Of a stretch of 64,000 bases of DNA, positions 52,391 to 63,979 are shown in pieces (the first letter of the stretch is position 1; every line of letters starts with the position of its first letter). Source of the stretch: Ophiodon elongatus (taxonomy: Eukaryota; Chordata; Actinopteri; Perciformes; Hexagrammidae). Where the stretch lies: positions 718,501 through 782,500 of the forward strand of contig JACSYO010002009.1 in NCBI GenBank assembly GCA_016806645.1, in the 5' to 3' direction. A model generated the notes under the pieces. That model was given only the letters and a program-made list of their open reading frames with translations. It did not search any database and was not told the origin of the DNA. The position numbers and the translations under genes are program-made.

Positions 52391-52484
<94 letters not shown>
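52391..52484. repeat. (GC)4(AC)n microsatellite, about 43 AC units
   Basis: GCGCGCGC runs straight into a perfect AC array of 86 bp. The whole is alternating purine-pyrimidine. Confidence 0.98.
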
Positions 52485-52487
<3 letters not shown>

Positions 52488-53249
52488 TTTGGCCCGTCAC
52501 TCCACCCTCTCCGTCTTTCTCACCGCCTGTCTGTCACATGCATATTCAGACAGGATTTACCGGCATGAAAGAGGCAGCCAAGCTTGCCAAAGCAATACAC
52601 TGAAGACCAGAAGTTACATTATGTTAACATGAAAAGATTGCAAATCTCTCATTCCCTCCTCTCCCTCGCCCCCCCACCCCAACCCTACACCCCCCCCTCT
52701 CCTTTCCTTCCCCCTCTCTTCTTCTCGTCTCCTTTGTCCCTCACTGTGATCCCTCCCGTGTTCCTGTCTCATCACGTCTCATAAATATGAATATCTCTTG
52801 TTTTGCCAAGAAACACATCACGCCGGACAGCTGGAGAAGAGCAGCGTCACATCTGTCTGGACTGAACTCGGTGGGCCCCCCGCGTGGACGTTTTCACGTC
52901 CGTGCGTTCCCCCGCCGATTGAGATCTCGCTTCGCCGATGCCTTTTCGGATCGATCCGCGTTGCGCAGCTCCGAGCGAGCCGCCCCGCACTTAGTGCACA
53001 GTGCCTGCTCATCAGCACAGAGACAGCACAGTAAAGAGACTCTCCCCCTCGCTGTAGTAAAACTTTACGACTTTCCGTGTTGCTTTTGTCTCCAGGCATC
53101 GGATATTACAGAGGATGATAAGTATTCATTTAGATTTTTTGCCAGATCACCAGTCCTTAGCGTCAATACAGCCCATCCGAGCTCTTTAAAAAGAGACAGA
53201 GTTTTGTGTGTGTGTGTGCGCGCACAACTTTATGAGTGCGCATCTAAGT
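52485..53249. other. intronic stretch with a 179-codon chance frame
   Basis: The open frame 52787-53326 on + is the longest partly outside simple sequence. Its last 40 codons are TG repeat and the rest shows no recognisable domain. It is not called a gene. Confidence 0.5.
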
Positions 53250-53250
53250 T

Positions 53251-53287
<37 letters not shown>
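53250..53287. repeat. (TG)n microsatellite
   Basis: TG array of about 38 bp; a TGTGTGCGCGCAC stretch lies just upstream at 53207-53224. Confidence 0.95.
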
Positions 53288-53288
<1 letters not shown>

Positions 53289-53931
53289 CTAAGGCTGTGA
53301 TGAACCCACTGCAGTATCACCCCTAAGAGAGTATTTATGGGGAAAATGATTACCTCGGAAAGAACAGAACTTTGATGAAAATCGTCCCACTTCAATTTGC
53401 ACCTCGCGGGCCTGCAGCCGGCGTCCTTGTTTATGGGTAATACTGGAAATCTGTGAGATTGCACATATTGGAAATCCGTAAAATTGCACCGTGTGATTCC
53501 GTAACCGAGAGCTTTCATAAAGACATGGTGATATTCAAGGGGCCTCATTTTAAGCATCTTTGTCACTGTGAGATAGTCGCGTGTGCAACTTAGTTTCAAA
53601 CGGGTGCAATGCAGCACCTCTCTCACCAACTGGGTTCCGTTGAGTTCGGTGCACTAACATCTACAGTGTGTTTAAGCATGCAAATACAAAAAAAAGATTT
53701 AAAATAAATCAAACATCTTCGATGACCTTTGCAGTCTACACTTGAGTGGCTCGTGGCTGCATCCTCTCCTCGGTCCAGATGACAACATTTTTCCATGCTG
53801 TTGAACATTCGGTAAATCCTCGAAGCTTAGCAACTCAATGATGCTGCCTACTCTCGTTTGAGCGACAAATGGCTGCTGGCAACCAGTAAAATGTAGCTTA
53901 GGCGAGGCATTCTGGACGTAATACATTTCTC

Positions 53932-53933
<2 letters not shown>

Positions 53934-54017
<84 letters not shown>

Positions 54018-54050
54018 CTCTCTGTCTCTCTCTCTCTCTCCCCCTCCCTC

Positions 54051-54097
<47 letters not shown>

Positions 54098-54160
54098 CTC
54101 TCTCTCTCTCTCTCTTTTCTCTCTCTTTCTCTCTCTCTCTCCCTCCCTCCCTCCCTCCCT
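53934..54160. repeat. compound (CT)n/(CTAT)n/(CCCT)n microsatellite
   Basis: CT to about 53968, CTAT to about 54016, CT/CCCT to 54052, CTAT again to about 54096, then CT, TTCT and CCCT variants. The (CT)(CTAT) order occurs twice, so the block probably duplicated internally. Confidence 0.97.
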
Positions 54161-54431
54161 CCTTCCCCATCCCCATCAGCCACAGCTGTATGGGAGGTCT
54201 AACGAGGATCGACTAACTCCGGTCGGCAATGAAAGAAAAAAGTTCTGCAGGGTTTTACTTTTTTGGGGGGCTAGAAAGTGTATTTTTGTGTTTGTGTGCA
54301 GGATGAATGAGTTTGTGTGTGGGTTTGTGTATATGCGATTGTGTATCAGAGTTTCAAATGTAGACAAATGACAGTGTGCCTGCCCTCCACACACTCCCTG
54401 CCACCTCTCTCGCTGATGAAACCGGCTTCAC

Positions 54432-54432
<1 letters not shown>

Positions 54433-54504
<72 letters not shown>
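54433..54504. repeat. (GA)n microsatellite, about 36 units
   Basis: Perfect homopurine array of 72 bp that runs directly into the repeated 44-bp segment at 54505. Confidence 0.98.
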
Positions 54505-54507
<3 letters not shown>

Positions 54508-54548
54508 ACGCCAGGGAGAGAAACAATCAAGCATCTTGAGAAGGTAAC
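54505..54548 (-). repeat. 44-bp sequence identical to 16337-16380 (inverted)
   Basis: Begins AACACGCCAGGGAGAG and ends GCATCTTGAGAAGGTAAC. All 44 bases match the reverse complement of 16337-16380. A second short GA run (54549-54560) follows on its other side here but not in the other copy. Confidence 0.92.
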
Positions 54549-54953
54549 AGAGAGAGAGAGCAGACTACTCACAAAGAAGGAAATTAAAAAAGAACACAAT
54601 TAATGATGGATGCGTTCTCTTGCCGGGTTGTTTTTGTTGGTGAGAATCCAACGGATTCAAGTGAAAGGGGGGGTGGGTGGTGTAAACCTTCAGTGGGTGG
54701 GAGGGAGAGAAGTATCCAACGAGGCGTACGTCTACGTCTCTCTTTCGCCCGTGCGATTGACGGAGTCAAACGAGTCGTATGATAGACGATATTGACAAGC
54801 TTAAATGCCCTTATTGGACGAGATGTGGCCCCTGGGTGCTGCCCCAGCGTTTTGTGAGAACAAGCCGCCAGACAAAAACCACACACTCATACATACAGCA
54901 TTACCCCATTCTGCTACCACAGCACTCTCAACAATTACCTTTCAGCTCTTTAA

Positions 54954-54954
<1 letters not shown>

Positions 54955-55021
<67 letters not shown>

Positions 55022-55037
55022 CACACACACACACACA
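54955..55037. repeat. (AC)n microsatellite, about 41 units
   Basis: AC array of 83 bp with one CACG interruption near 55014. Confidence 0.97.
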
Positions 55038-55350
55038 TGTACAAAGGCTATCTTTATGACTGCAGCATTTCCACCATTCCAGCCCACTTTTTTTCTTCTT
55101 CTTTCCTTACCTCCTTCACCCAGAGACCATTAAACCAGATCCCTTCTAAAAGGCTTTAAGGCCTCTCTTGGCGAGCCACTTCTTCTCCAAAGCCCTGCCA
55201 TGTCTCTTTTCATGTTTTTAAATCAAAGTCCATGAAAGGTTGAGGGAGAGGAGGGAGGGGTGGAGCAAAGAGAAATTTGGGACGTTTTTTTTTTGTGTTT
55301 GTGGGTTGGAGACAAATCTTAGTTACAAACTCATATGGCCTCACTCGCAC

Positions 55351-55401
55351 AGACACACACACACTGAGAGACACACACACTGAGACACACACACTGAGAG
55401 A

Positions 55402-55467
<66 letters not shown>
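55351..55467. repeat. (AC)n microsatellite with ACTGAGAG interruptions
   Basis: Three CACACTGAG-type interruptions at regular spacing in the first half, then about 65 bp of perfect AC. Confidence 0.97.
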
Positions 55468-55471
<4 letters not shown>

Positions 55472-55607
55472 TAATCTGATACGGTACATGCCCTTCTGGC
55501 CTGTTCTGCTCTGGTGGAATTTTATTTCTTCTCTCCTCTGTCTCTCCTCTCACCTGCTGAGAGTTACTGTAGATGTGTAACCTGCTCCTCTGCTTTCGCA
55601 CACAAGT

Positions 55608-55668
55608 GTACACACACGCACACGCACACGCACGCACGCACACACACACGCACACCCACACACACACT
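55608..55668. repeat. imperfect (AC)n/(CACG)n repeat
   Basis: AC with several ACGC units over about 60 bp. Confidence 0.92.
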
Positions 55669-56279
55669 CTATCAACATAAACACTCGTATGAAAGACAGT
55701 CTGGGGTTGGCCTCTGCTGTGATTCGTTTGCTTCTTTCACAGACGGTTCAGATTTAAGGATTCAATTCTGCTGGTAGTCAACCCGAAAATGTTTTCCTTG
55801 ATGGTTTTTTGGCAGAGGCCGTGTTGGGGGGGGCACACTTCACCTGCCAGCTGCTCAGCTCAGACTGGTCCTTCTGGAGGCTATTTTTATTTATTTTCTT
55901 CTTCCAAGCTTCATACTCAAAAAGACCACTCGGCTCTACTCTTCTGCCCTGTCTCCACCCGGCACAGCAGATCAGGTTCCATATGCATCAGTGTCTCAGA
56001 GCGGGAGCGCTGACTCACCTCCAGTTAATCTTTTCTGACTGCAGGGAGTTACGTGGTGGGTCCAAACCTGAGGCCTAGAATTTTAAGGTGCATCCAGCTA
56101 TTGATTGCTCTGAAAAAACTGTTCTGTACAAAGCTAGCAAGTACAGCTTGCACACACAGCTGTGTCCAGGATGAACACTTCTGTTTTGGGTGAGAAGTTT
56201 TATTACTTTGTGTAAAAGGCTTAAAGAACAGTTGGAAGGAGGGAGGATACTGCTCCCTCACAGCCTGCTTCTTCCTCAA
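55669..56279. other. intronic stretch, nothing recognised
   Basis: Mixed sequence upstream of a cluster of mobile-element remnants. Confidence 0.4.
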
Positions 56280-56329
56280 CATCTCCACTGCTGTCAAAAG
56301 CAATAACTTCTACTGTGTTGAATGCGTTT

Positions 56330-56530
56330 GTGTACAGCCATACCAGCAGCTCTGTGAGGGCACAGCTAAATGCTAACATGCTCACAGTGGCAATGACAGC
56401 ATGGAAATGTTTGGCTGATTTAATGTTTACCATTTTAGCATGCTGTCATTTCCTAATTAGCACAGCACGCCAAGTACAGCTGAGGCTGATGGGAATATCA
56501 TTAGTTTTGCAGTATTTGACCTGTTGGGGG
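56330..56530 (+). mobile_element. teleost interspersed repeat, 'GCTAACATGCT...GAGGCTGATGGGAAT' family
   Basis: GCTAAATGCTAACATGCTCA, ATGTTTACCATTTTAGCATG, CCTAATTAGCACAGCACG, and AGTACAGCTGAGGCTGATGG then ATCATTAGTTTTGCAGTATT follow one another in the order I know from a repeat common in teleost introns. It is non-coding and diverged. I recall no formal family name. Confidence 0.7.
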
Positions 56531-56569
56531 CTCGTGGTTGTAAAAAGTCGGCAATTGTAAAGATAACTT

Positions 56570-57142
56570 AGTCTGAACCTAGCGGCAGCTTCCAGATTTG
56601 AAAAGCCAATGCGAAAAACTGCCTTAAACTTGCATTCTCTCTACTGGCCAGCAGGGGGCGACTCCTCTGGTTACAAAAAGAAGTCTGATCGGATAGAAGT
56701 TCTATGAGAAAATGACTCTACTTCTCACTTGATTTATTACCTCAGTGAACATTGTAAACATGAGTTTATGGTCTCAATCTCTAGTTTCAAGTCTTCTTCA
56801 ATACAGCATGATGTTTATTTCGTAAATGATGGTCCCATTTAGAGCAAGTAGACGATAAAGCAGGGTGTGCTTTAGGGCATGACTACCTTGCGATTGGCAA
56901 GTTGGGAGCTGTAAACCGTTCACAGTGTGTTATCAGTTCATGAAAGTTAATCGTCACATTTTGGTAGCCTTGTTCAGTGTTCGGTTATACTTAGCTCCAC
57001 CCTCTTGTGCCACTTCTGGTTAAAAAAAACAAAGATGGCGACGTTTGGCCAAAATGCTAAACTAAAGGCTTCAAAACCCCGGTCCACAAAGCAATGGGTG
57101 ACGTCGAGGTGACTACATCCACTTCTTATAAACAGTGTATGG
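56570..57142 (-). mobile_element. teleost non-autonomous interspersed element, copy B
   Basis: Reverse complement of 14862-15450 over the full length. Landmarks in this orientation are GGCAGCTTCCAG at the left, GGTTACAAAAAGAAGTCTGA (about 56670), the long near-identical segment 56671-56785, and CACTTCTTATAAACAGTGTA at the right end. Small indels separate the copies. Confidence 0.8.
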
Positions 57143-58290
57143 TCTTTACCAAAGTGGAAGGCCGACCAACCAACATTGCCATCTTTAACGCTGGCCATTG
57201 CTCCAAAGCATCAATGCCCTCCTCTTGTCTGTCAATTCAAGTTGTGTTTTTCAGTTCGAGACCAGTACTAACCTCAAAACGTTTTAGACAAAATCACGTA
57301 TGGTAGATGGTGGAACTATTCGTTTGCAGACCTCGTTCTCTAACACCTTGTTCTTTGCTAAATTACACCTCAAAACTTATTACCAGTGCCTCACCTGGGA
57401 CTGGAGGGGCCTTCGCAGTCACATTTCTCTATGAACCTTTTTGTACTTTACAAGCACTTTGTCTTCTTTCTGAGGAGGTGAGAAACATAGCTTTGAGCTT
57501 CGCCAGAGTTATAAGAGGTGTTTTACCCAGATAAGCCATACTGCATGGGACTTGGTAAAAGACAAATGGACACCTTGTTCATTCTTTTTGTGACTTCTCC
57601 TTCCCCTGGCTGTCTCTCTGGGTTTTTCATCTTCCTCTGCCTCGACTCTGTAACCTTTAAGGTAGACCTGACCGGGGGGAGAGGGAGGGGGGGGGGGGGG
57701 AAGGAGGGGAGACTGGGAGAGAGAGTGAGGTGTATGAACAAGTATAGTAATCAGTAAAGAGCAAGGCTTACAAATAGTAGTGTAATCAGTGTTACTAGGT
57801 GGGTCAAATGGATCTATGAGCACACCAGGCTCAGACTGAACAGAAGTGAGGCAGGGGGAACGGCTTAGTGTTCCCAGCAGTCTGCTCACAGTGGGACATC
57901 CGCTAGCGGTGCGCATCAAGACCATGCCAACGCTTCAACCCAAACGTGTCGCTCTGAAAGGGACTAGGCTAAAGGGAGCTGCACTCATCACCTGTAACAC
58001 AAAAAGTACATGGGACATCATATCAGTCCTAAAGGTGTGCCGCAATTTATCATCTTTTCAAATGAATGAGGAAACTGCAAAAGCTTTTCTCCGCTGTCGC
58101 TGTCGCTTTGACTCGATTCTTATTGATCTGAAAAGTTGTTGATGACATTTCTAGAAGTTGATGGCAAGTCCACCAACAGATATGTTGTAGCAAATTCAAG
58201 ACATTGAGTTTCCTTTAGCTCTATAGAAGTGGTTTGTATTTCCTTTCGCCTTTTGCAATGCCGTGCTTCCTGGGCTCTGTTCCACCTGAC
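57143..58290. other. intronic stretch, nothing recognised
   Basis: G runs at 57686-57700. The 75-codon frame at 57307-57534 has no recognisable domain. Confidence 0.4.
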
Positions 58291-58309
58291 TCTCTTTTGG
58301 TTCCAGGTC

Positions 58310-58745
58310 CTCTTCCCTTTGCCGCGTTTCTACTGCAGATAGCACGTCCTCAGCGTAGGCGGGATTCTCAGCCGATTGGCTTAGCATCGCCACGGGAAAC
58401 CACTACGACATCATCTTCAATGGGCCAGTCACCGGATCCTTTCATCAGCAACCAATCATGTCAATTGTACGCCGTAGTGTACATAAAGTGTCCAGCATAG
58501 TATACGGCGTATGTAGAGAAAATGAAAATACTGCGTTCTCTGTTGACGGTACCATGGTTATATAAAACGGCGGCCATGCTGCTTTAGTGACGATTCCCTC
58601 TGACCAATCAGTGGTCTGCTGTGTTTTATCTCGACCTTCTAGTATCGGCTCAGCTCACCTAAAACCTTGACCAAGGTCGTATAAAAAAAAAAGGTACCAG
58701 GTACTATCCACAACTTTTGTTCATGGAAACAAGAAAATAACCGTT
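58310..58745. mobile_element. probable non-autonomous hAT-like DNA transposon remnant
   Basis: Left end resembles GCGTTTCTACTGCAGATAGC; the right end, reverse-complemented, opens TTTCCATGAACAAAAGTTGT and leads to GGATAGTACCTGGTACC. Between them ATTCCCTCTGACCAATCAGT and AGTATCGGCTCAGCTCACC match interior landmarks of a 'first-letter GTTTCCACTG' family frequent in fish. Target-site duplications were not identified. Confidence 0.5.
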
Positions 58746-59571
58746 CTAATGTTTAATGAACTGAACTGAACTGGACTACTTGGTGGAGATGCGGCTCATG
58801 TGTGTCTGAGAAAACAACAGATTACCTTAATGATATACATAGATATTGTACATCGATATTGTACCTTACAGTTTGCCTCCCTTGCCTACTTCTCAAACTC
58901 TAGTCTTCTTGAGTCGTCTTGTATTTGAATGTTTGTTCCTAATGCCTCTTCTCTCAGTATTTCGTATCAAACATCAAAGTTCAGGCATTCTTTTCATTTA
59001 CTTTTCAAAACACGTCAGAGTTTTCAAATATTTTTAAGTTCATAAGGAAAAGTTTGTGTTTTGTATGTATCCATCATGAGTTGATGTGCGTTTTGCATGT
59101 ATTCAAATGTATTTTTTTTCCCGTGAATTTCATAAAGGAACATTGAAGACTTTGACAAGGATGCCTAGAAAAAGTGTTCTCTACTGTTCTTTGATGTTTG
59201 TTTTTCTTCATTTTCCCGATTAATCACGGCTTACAGTCAATTCTCTCTGTTCTGTCTCTCTTCTCCTCGCATCTTATTTTGTCTGTGATCGACAAAGAGT
59301 TAGAGCAAGCACAGAGGAAGCCTTCAGAGAGGACAAGCAATCTCCCACATATTGTTGCAGTGTTGAGTGTGATGGGGAGGAGGAGGAGTAGCTATTGATA
59401 CCCGTATTGATGTGTACAGTGGGAGCTGGTGGAAATGTTCTGCTTCCCTATTGATCTCTGATCCATTATGAGATGTTAGTGGAAGGATGGCCAGCAGTCC
59501 ATCCATCATAGGCCGACGCCCACGCTGTTTTCGCCGGTATCATCCTCCTCCTCTTGCTCCTCTCCTCCTTC
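58746..59571. other. intronic stretch, A+T-rich
   Basis: No feature was recognised apart from a C/T-rich approach to the CA array. Confidence 0.45.
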
Positions 59572-59696
<125 letters not shown>

Positions 59697-59843
59697 AAAC
59701 TTCCCCTTGAATCCCATATGTAGATCCTGGAAATGTGAATGAATGACACATTCAACCTGTGTTGAGTGAATGAGTGAAATCAAATTGGTCTTTTGGTCTA
59801 TTTTTAACTACGACGATAAAGAGGTTTCTTCTCTGGGCGACGA

Positions 59844-59880
59844 CTCTAAACCGTCTTCCCTCTGCTTTCCTGTTGTCCAG
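59844..59880 (+). promoter_or_regulatory. 3' splice site of the fbxl17 exon
   Basis: A CTCTAAAC motif around 59844-59851 is a plausible branch site about 30 nt upstream. It is followed by a pyrimidine-rich tract at 59851-59878 and a terminal CAG at 59878-59880. The position agrees exactly with where similarity to FBXL17 begins. The branch point is inferred from the motif only. Confidence 0.85.
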
Positions 59881-59988
59881 GTCACCGATCGGTCCGTGCG
59901 AGCCGTCGCGGAGCACTGTCCTGAGCTCCAGTTCGTTGGCTTCATGGGATGCCCGGTGACCTCCCAGGGAGTCATCCATCTGACTGCG
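59881..59988 (+). CDS. fbxl17: fbxl17 internal coding exon (LRR region), partial gene
   Basis: This 108-bp exon encodes 36 residues beginning VTDRSVRAVAEHCPELQ and ending CPVTSQGVIHLTA. From memory it matches FBXL17 of other vertebrates over its whole length, with mostly conservative changes; the stretch around VGFMGC and GVIHLT is characteristic. Residues 1-24 form one cysteine-containing LRR of the F-box/LRR type, and the remainder starts the next repeat. FBXL17 is the substrate receptor of an SCF (SKP1-CUL1-RBX1) ubiquitin ligase, known for quality control of BTB-domain dimers and for SUFU turnover. The frame enters with codon GTC and leaves with codon GCG, so both introns are phase 0. The open frame continues into both introns, but identity to the protein stops at the splice sites. 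The F-box exon and the other LRR exons are not seen in the window. Identity is strong; exact exon number is unknown. Confidence 0.95.
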
Positions 59989-59996
59989 GTAAGTAT
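59986..59996 (+). promoter_or_regulatory. 5' splice site of the fbxl17 exon
   Basis: The exon ends GCG and the intron opens GTAAGTATC, a near-consensus U1 donor. Protein similarity ends at the same base. Confidence 0.9.
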
Positions 59997-62488
59997 CGCA
60001 CACCCACATTGTTCCCTGGACCCTCATTTGTGACCCGCTGCGAGCACTCAAATCATGCGTTGACTTCACAGTAAAAGTGGAAGAGGCCGCAGTTCCTCCG
60101 GCACAGATAAAAGAAGTCAACTCTCTCAGCTCTTTTGAAGTGATCACTTGTATCAGTAAATGTCAACTGAAGTTCTGTGGTGTGACCACGATTTTAGTCT
60201 GATCCTGTTACCGGGGGCCTGCGTTCCACGTCGCCGCAGGCCGTGCTGGCGTCTCCAGGGGGGGGAGAATTAACTTTTGGAGAGTAAACTCAGGACCTCG
60301 CTGTGTGTTTTATCTCAGACTCCGTTTTGAAGTCATTTGGTGTTAACTTTAAAATCTCATGAAAGCCTAATGAGATGAATCCTAATAATACGCTGCTGTT
60401 TGCGACGACACCCCGCTGTTTGGATATTACCATGCTAATGAGCAGGGCGCCGCGGTTTTAAGTTGTTGCCGTGCAATACAAACATGGACACACACACACG
60501 CACACACGCGCGCGCACTCCCACGGCAACTGTGCTCGGATTGAATTCAACCGGTGAGCACCGCACTTCTCTTCTCATTTATTTCCGTTTCCCCAACTTAA
60601 CATCCATGTGGAACGCGTGAGTGTGTGCACCTGTGTGCGACTGTGCATGGTATGTCCGCGCCCGGGTGTGCCCGTGTAATACAATTCGATTTGTGTTTGA
60701 TGAACTCGGGTGTACGCGCGAGTGTGAGCGTACCCTTGTGGGCTGCGTGCATCCATTCCTCCTCAAATGCAATTACAGTTGTGTTAATAGGACTGAGACA
60801 CCCGATGCCCCGCTGCATTATTAGATTAAACAGCAGATTAATTTGTGCTCATGGGTTTGGCCCCCTATCATCTCTGCAGCCTCCACTGACCTTGGCCGGT
60901 GTGTTGTAGACAGACAGTAATGAAGCCAGCCAGTCATAACAGCATTAGCATACCTGGAGGTGGACGCATACACACCGGCCCACACGCACAGTCCCACACA
61001 CCTCATTATTATTTATTACAGTATTAACCAGGGGGAGGTTTTAGGGGTTCAGATGAGCAAGTTAATACATCTGATCATATTTATACATATATTTTAAAAT
61101 GGCAGTTTTGATTAATGAGAAAAATAACTTTTTAATGTTTCGCTTTGCTTTAAAAAGTTTTTTACGGTTACGAATTTACCCAGATGAGATATCAGAGATG
61201 CATACGGAACCATATTTTCCATCTTGACCAACTTACGACAACAAAAATAACACACACAGAAACGCTATCGATATTACACTACTACACACACATACATTAT
61301 GTATTTGCATAACCCCCAACCTCTAATGCAATGCAATACAACTGTACCCTAGAAAGTCTACTTTTATAATTCTTTTATAATTCTTAAAATATTAAAGGGA
61401 CAGGCTCCCTCCCCCCCCCCCAAATCAAAACTGCATCTTACCTGTATTTGTCAATCTATATTGTTCTGGTGTGAGATGCAAGTTTTGGAGAGATTAGCCT
61501 TTGAGATGTCTAACTTCTCTACAGTGCAGTGCAGCACAAACCACATTTGTGGCCTAAATCATAAACATATGATTGAACTCACACGTATGCGACAAAGTCA
61601 GTAAACACATTGTGAACTTCATGAAGTTGGACGTTAACACAGAGCTGCAGAATTGAATTACATTCGATTGTGCAGAAATGCCAAAGATAGTTTGGGGCAC
61701 CATTGCATAGTTTTATCTTTCAACAGTAAAGTTTCCCTTTCAGTAAACATCCTGTTCCCCCTCCCCACCTTCCACCTGTAACAGCACCCAACAGTGATCT
61801 CACAGTGTATCGACGCACCTCGTGGTACACTTCTACATCACCGCAGCAAGGCGAGAAGTTAATCCACTGGAGGTCAGCAAAGGCAAGAGTCAGGTTACTC
61901 TTTAATCTAAGGATAAAAAAAAAGAATATGAATGTTATGTGCTTTTGTAAATAAATCCTATAGGAATATCCCTTATTATACAGATCTTTCACTGAGTGAA
62001 CACCTTCAGCTTCGACTAAAAGGGTGATAACTGTAAGCCAGATCCAATCAACCACTTCAACTTTCTTTCTTCAGAAAAGACTTTGTTAATTTCCTAACAT
62101 ACGTAGGTGTTGGCCATAATTCAGGAATCCCGACGGGACAGAAATGTTTCAAGGGTAAGACTTTAACCACAATTATTTTGTCGGCGCAGATTGATCTCTT
62201 TGTTTCTGTCATCTCCCCCAGCATTTCCCAGTCCCTCTCCTTCTCCGTGCCTCCTCCCCCACCCCCCATCTCTCCGTCCCTCCATAATCTCTGACAGTAA
62301 TTATCTCGTTTAGCAGTTGATTCCTCCTCTCATTCGCTCCCACTTGGTCCCATCCTGTGTCGATTGAAAATCATATTCTTGGCGCTTGGAATCGTTGCAT
62401 TTCTGATGACTCCGTGGACCTGCATGCGATTCCAGGACCGCAGCGCTCCTCTCTTGTTCGATTATCACACACTCCCTCCCACTTTGTT

Positions 62489-62492
<4 letters not shown>

Positions 62493-62532
<40 letters not shown>
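62493..62532. repeat. (CT)n microsatellite, about 20 units
   Basis: Perfect CT array of 40 bp. Confidence 0.97.
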
Positions 62533-62536
<4 letters not shown>

Positions 62537-62689
62537 CAACCTCCACACTTGCTGTTCACCTACCACCAGAAAAACAGGGAAGAAAATCCATTACTTTTAT
62601 TAACTTCTCTCACATGACTCTCATTTCAGATTGCTATTTTTACTTTTCTTTAACACCGACTTCTCACAAATTAGGGTATGAGGAAATCA

Positions 62690-62965
62690 ATTCAAATCGT
62701 ATTTTCTTAATCAAGTGAGCCGATGGTTGGAATAGGCCACCCGTGGTGCCGAGTTCGATGCAGATGGTCTGTGGAGTAGCTGTAACTCCGCGGCGTGTAG
62801 GCTCCTCTAATGGGTTTCCAGTGTTTCCAGCCCCCATGCGCGAGCGATGTGCAACACCGCTCAATATTTGTAGCCAGGCGGCGTTTGATAAATCATCGTC
62901 TCGTTAGCGACTAAAAGGGAACAATCAGGGTTTCCGCCGGCTGAGAGAGTGAAGCCTGCTAATCG
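62690..62965. other. candidate conserved noncoding element
   Basis: Repeat-free block in the downstream intron, with CTTAATCAAGTGAG, CTCTAATGGG, CTCAATATTTG and TTTGATAAATCATCG motifs and balanced composition. Inference from appearance only. Confidence 0.3.
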
Positions 62966-63612
62966 AAAAACAAGCTCGCCTTGCTGGGCGGAAATCAAAC
63001 GTTGCCCACGCGGCGTCAAACGTCAAAACCAAAACACTGAGATGATTTTAAAGAGCCAACACGCGACTGATGTGGTCTTTTGTGTTGCCGTACCACTGCC
63101 AATTCTTTTTTTATTTATTTACGGAAGCTCAAAGCTGGCTCCAAGCTCTTGACATTAACGATGGTTTTATTGATGAGGCTTGTCACATCCCCGAGGCCGC
63201 GTCATGGACTCTAACCATCTCGAGGCGGGGGCTCTGTGGGTGTCCCCCGCGCTCCCTCTGCAGCTAATTTGTGGACTTTGTATGTGTTTTCTTGCGGTCC
63301 TGTACGAGATTAGTACCTCTGTACTAATTCGGTTTCAGGGGGCTTCCCCATGAAGTCAAGCCTCAGACATCGAAAGCGCAATATATGTGCGTATCTTTGA
63401 GGAGATGTGTGTTGGTTAACATACTGTATTTTCTCTCTCTCTCTCCCTCTTGCTTCTCAAGCCGCCTCGGCCACAACCAACAGAGTCATTATCCACCTCT
63501 TTGAACGGTGTCGCTACCTGTTCACGTCTCCTTCTCCGTCCAGTCGCTCTCTGCTTTTGGTCATTGTCACTCTCTATTTCTCTCTTTTACTCTAGTGCTT
63601 CTTGTGTATTTT

Positions 63613-63667
63613 GTCTCTCTCTCTCTCTAGCTCTCTCTCTCTCCCACACACACACACACACACACAC
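63613..63667. repeat. compound (CT)n(CA)n microsatellite
   Basis: CT with one TAG break, joined to CA at about 63646. Confidence 0.95.
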
Positions 63668-63903
63668 GCTCTCCCACCGTCCTTCCATCTTCCCGTCAAG
63701 CGGCGCTCTCTTCTTCTGGTAGTGATTAAATCCAAGGTCGGCTCTATCAGAGAGCCAGTGTTTGAGAGCAGCACTGGGTGCCAGAGAGCCTTCATTCCCC
63801 GAGCCTTAGATGTCCCACTGATGGCTTCCCTTTGCTTGTCATGCCTACCCACAATGCCCCTCCTCATACGTTAGCCTATCACTGCCCTGTGGGCCTCAAA
63901 ATG

Positions 63904-63909
<6 letters not shown>

Positions 63910-63970
<61 letters not shown>
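63910..63970. repeat. (TG)n microsatellite, about 30 units
   Basis: Perfect TG array of 61 bp near the window end. Confidence 0.98.

Positions 63971-63979
<9 letters not shown>

Noticed and set aside
52787..53326. 179-codon open frame on +
   Set aside because: No recognisable domain, ends in TG-repeat-encoded Cys-Val, and codon content looks random. An AG at about 53096 resembles an acceptor but no matching donor or homology was found.
57307..57534. 75-codon + frame that could be a transposon protein fragment
   Set aside because: No motif of reverse transcriptase, transposase or other mobile-element protein can be seen.
59770..60033. Continuous 87-codon frame through the fbxl17 exon
   Set aside because: Only the middle 36 codons match FBXL17; the flanks are intron bounded by good splice sites.
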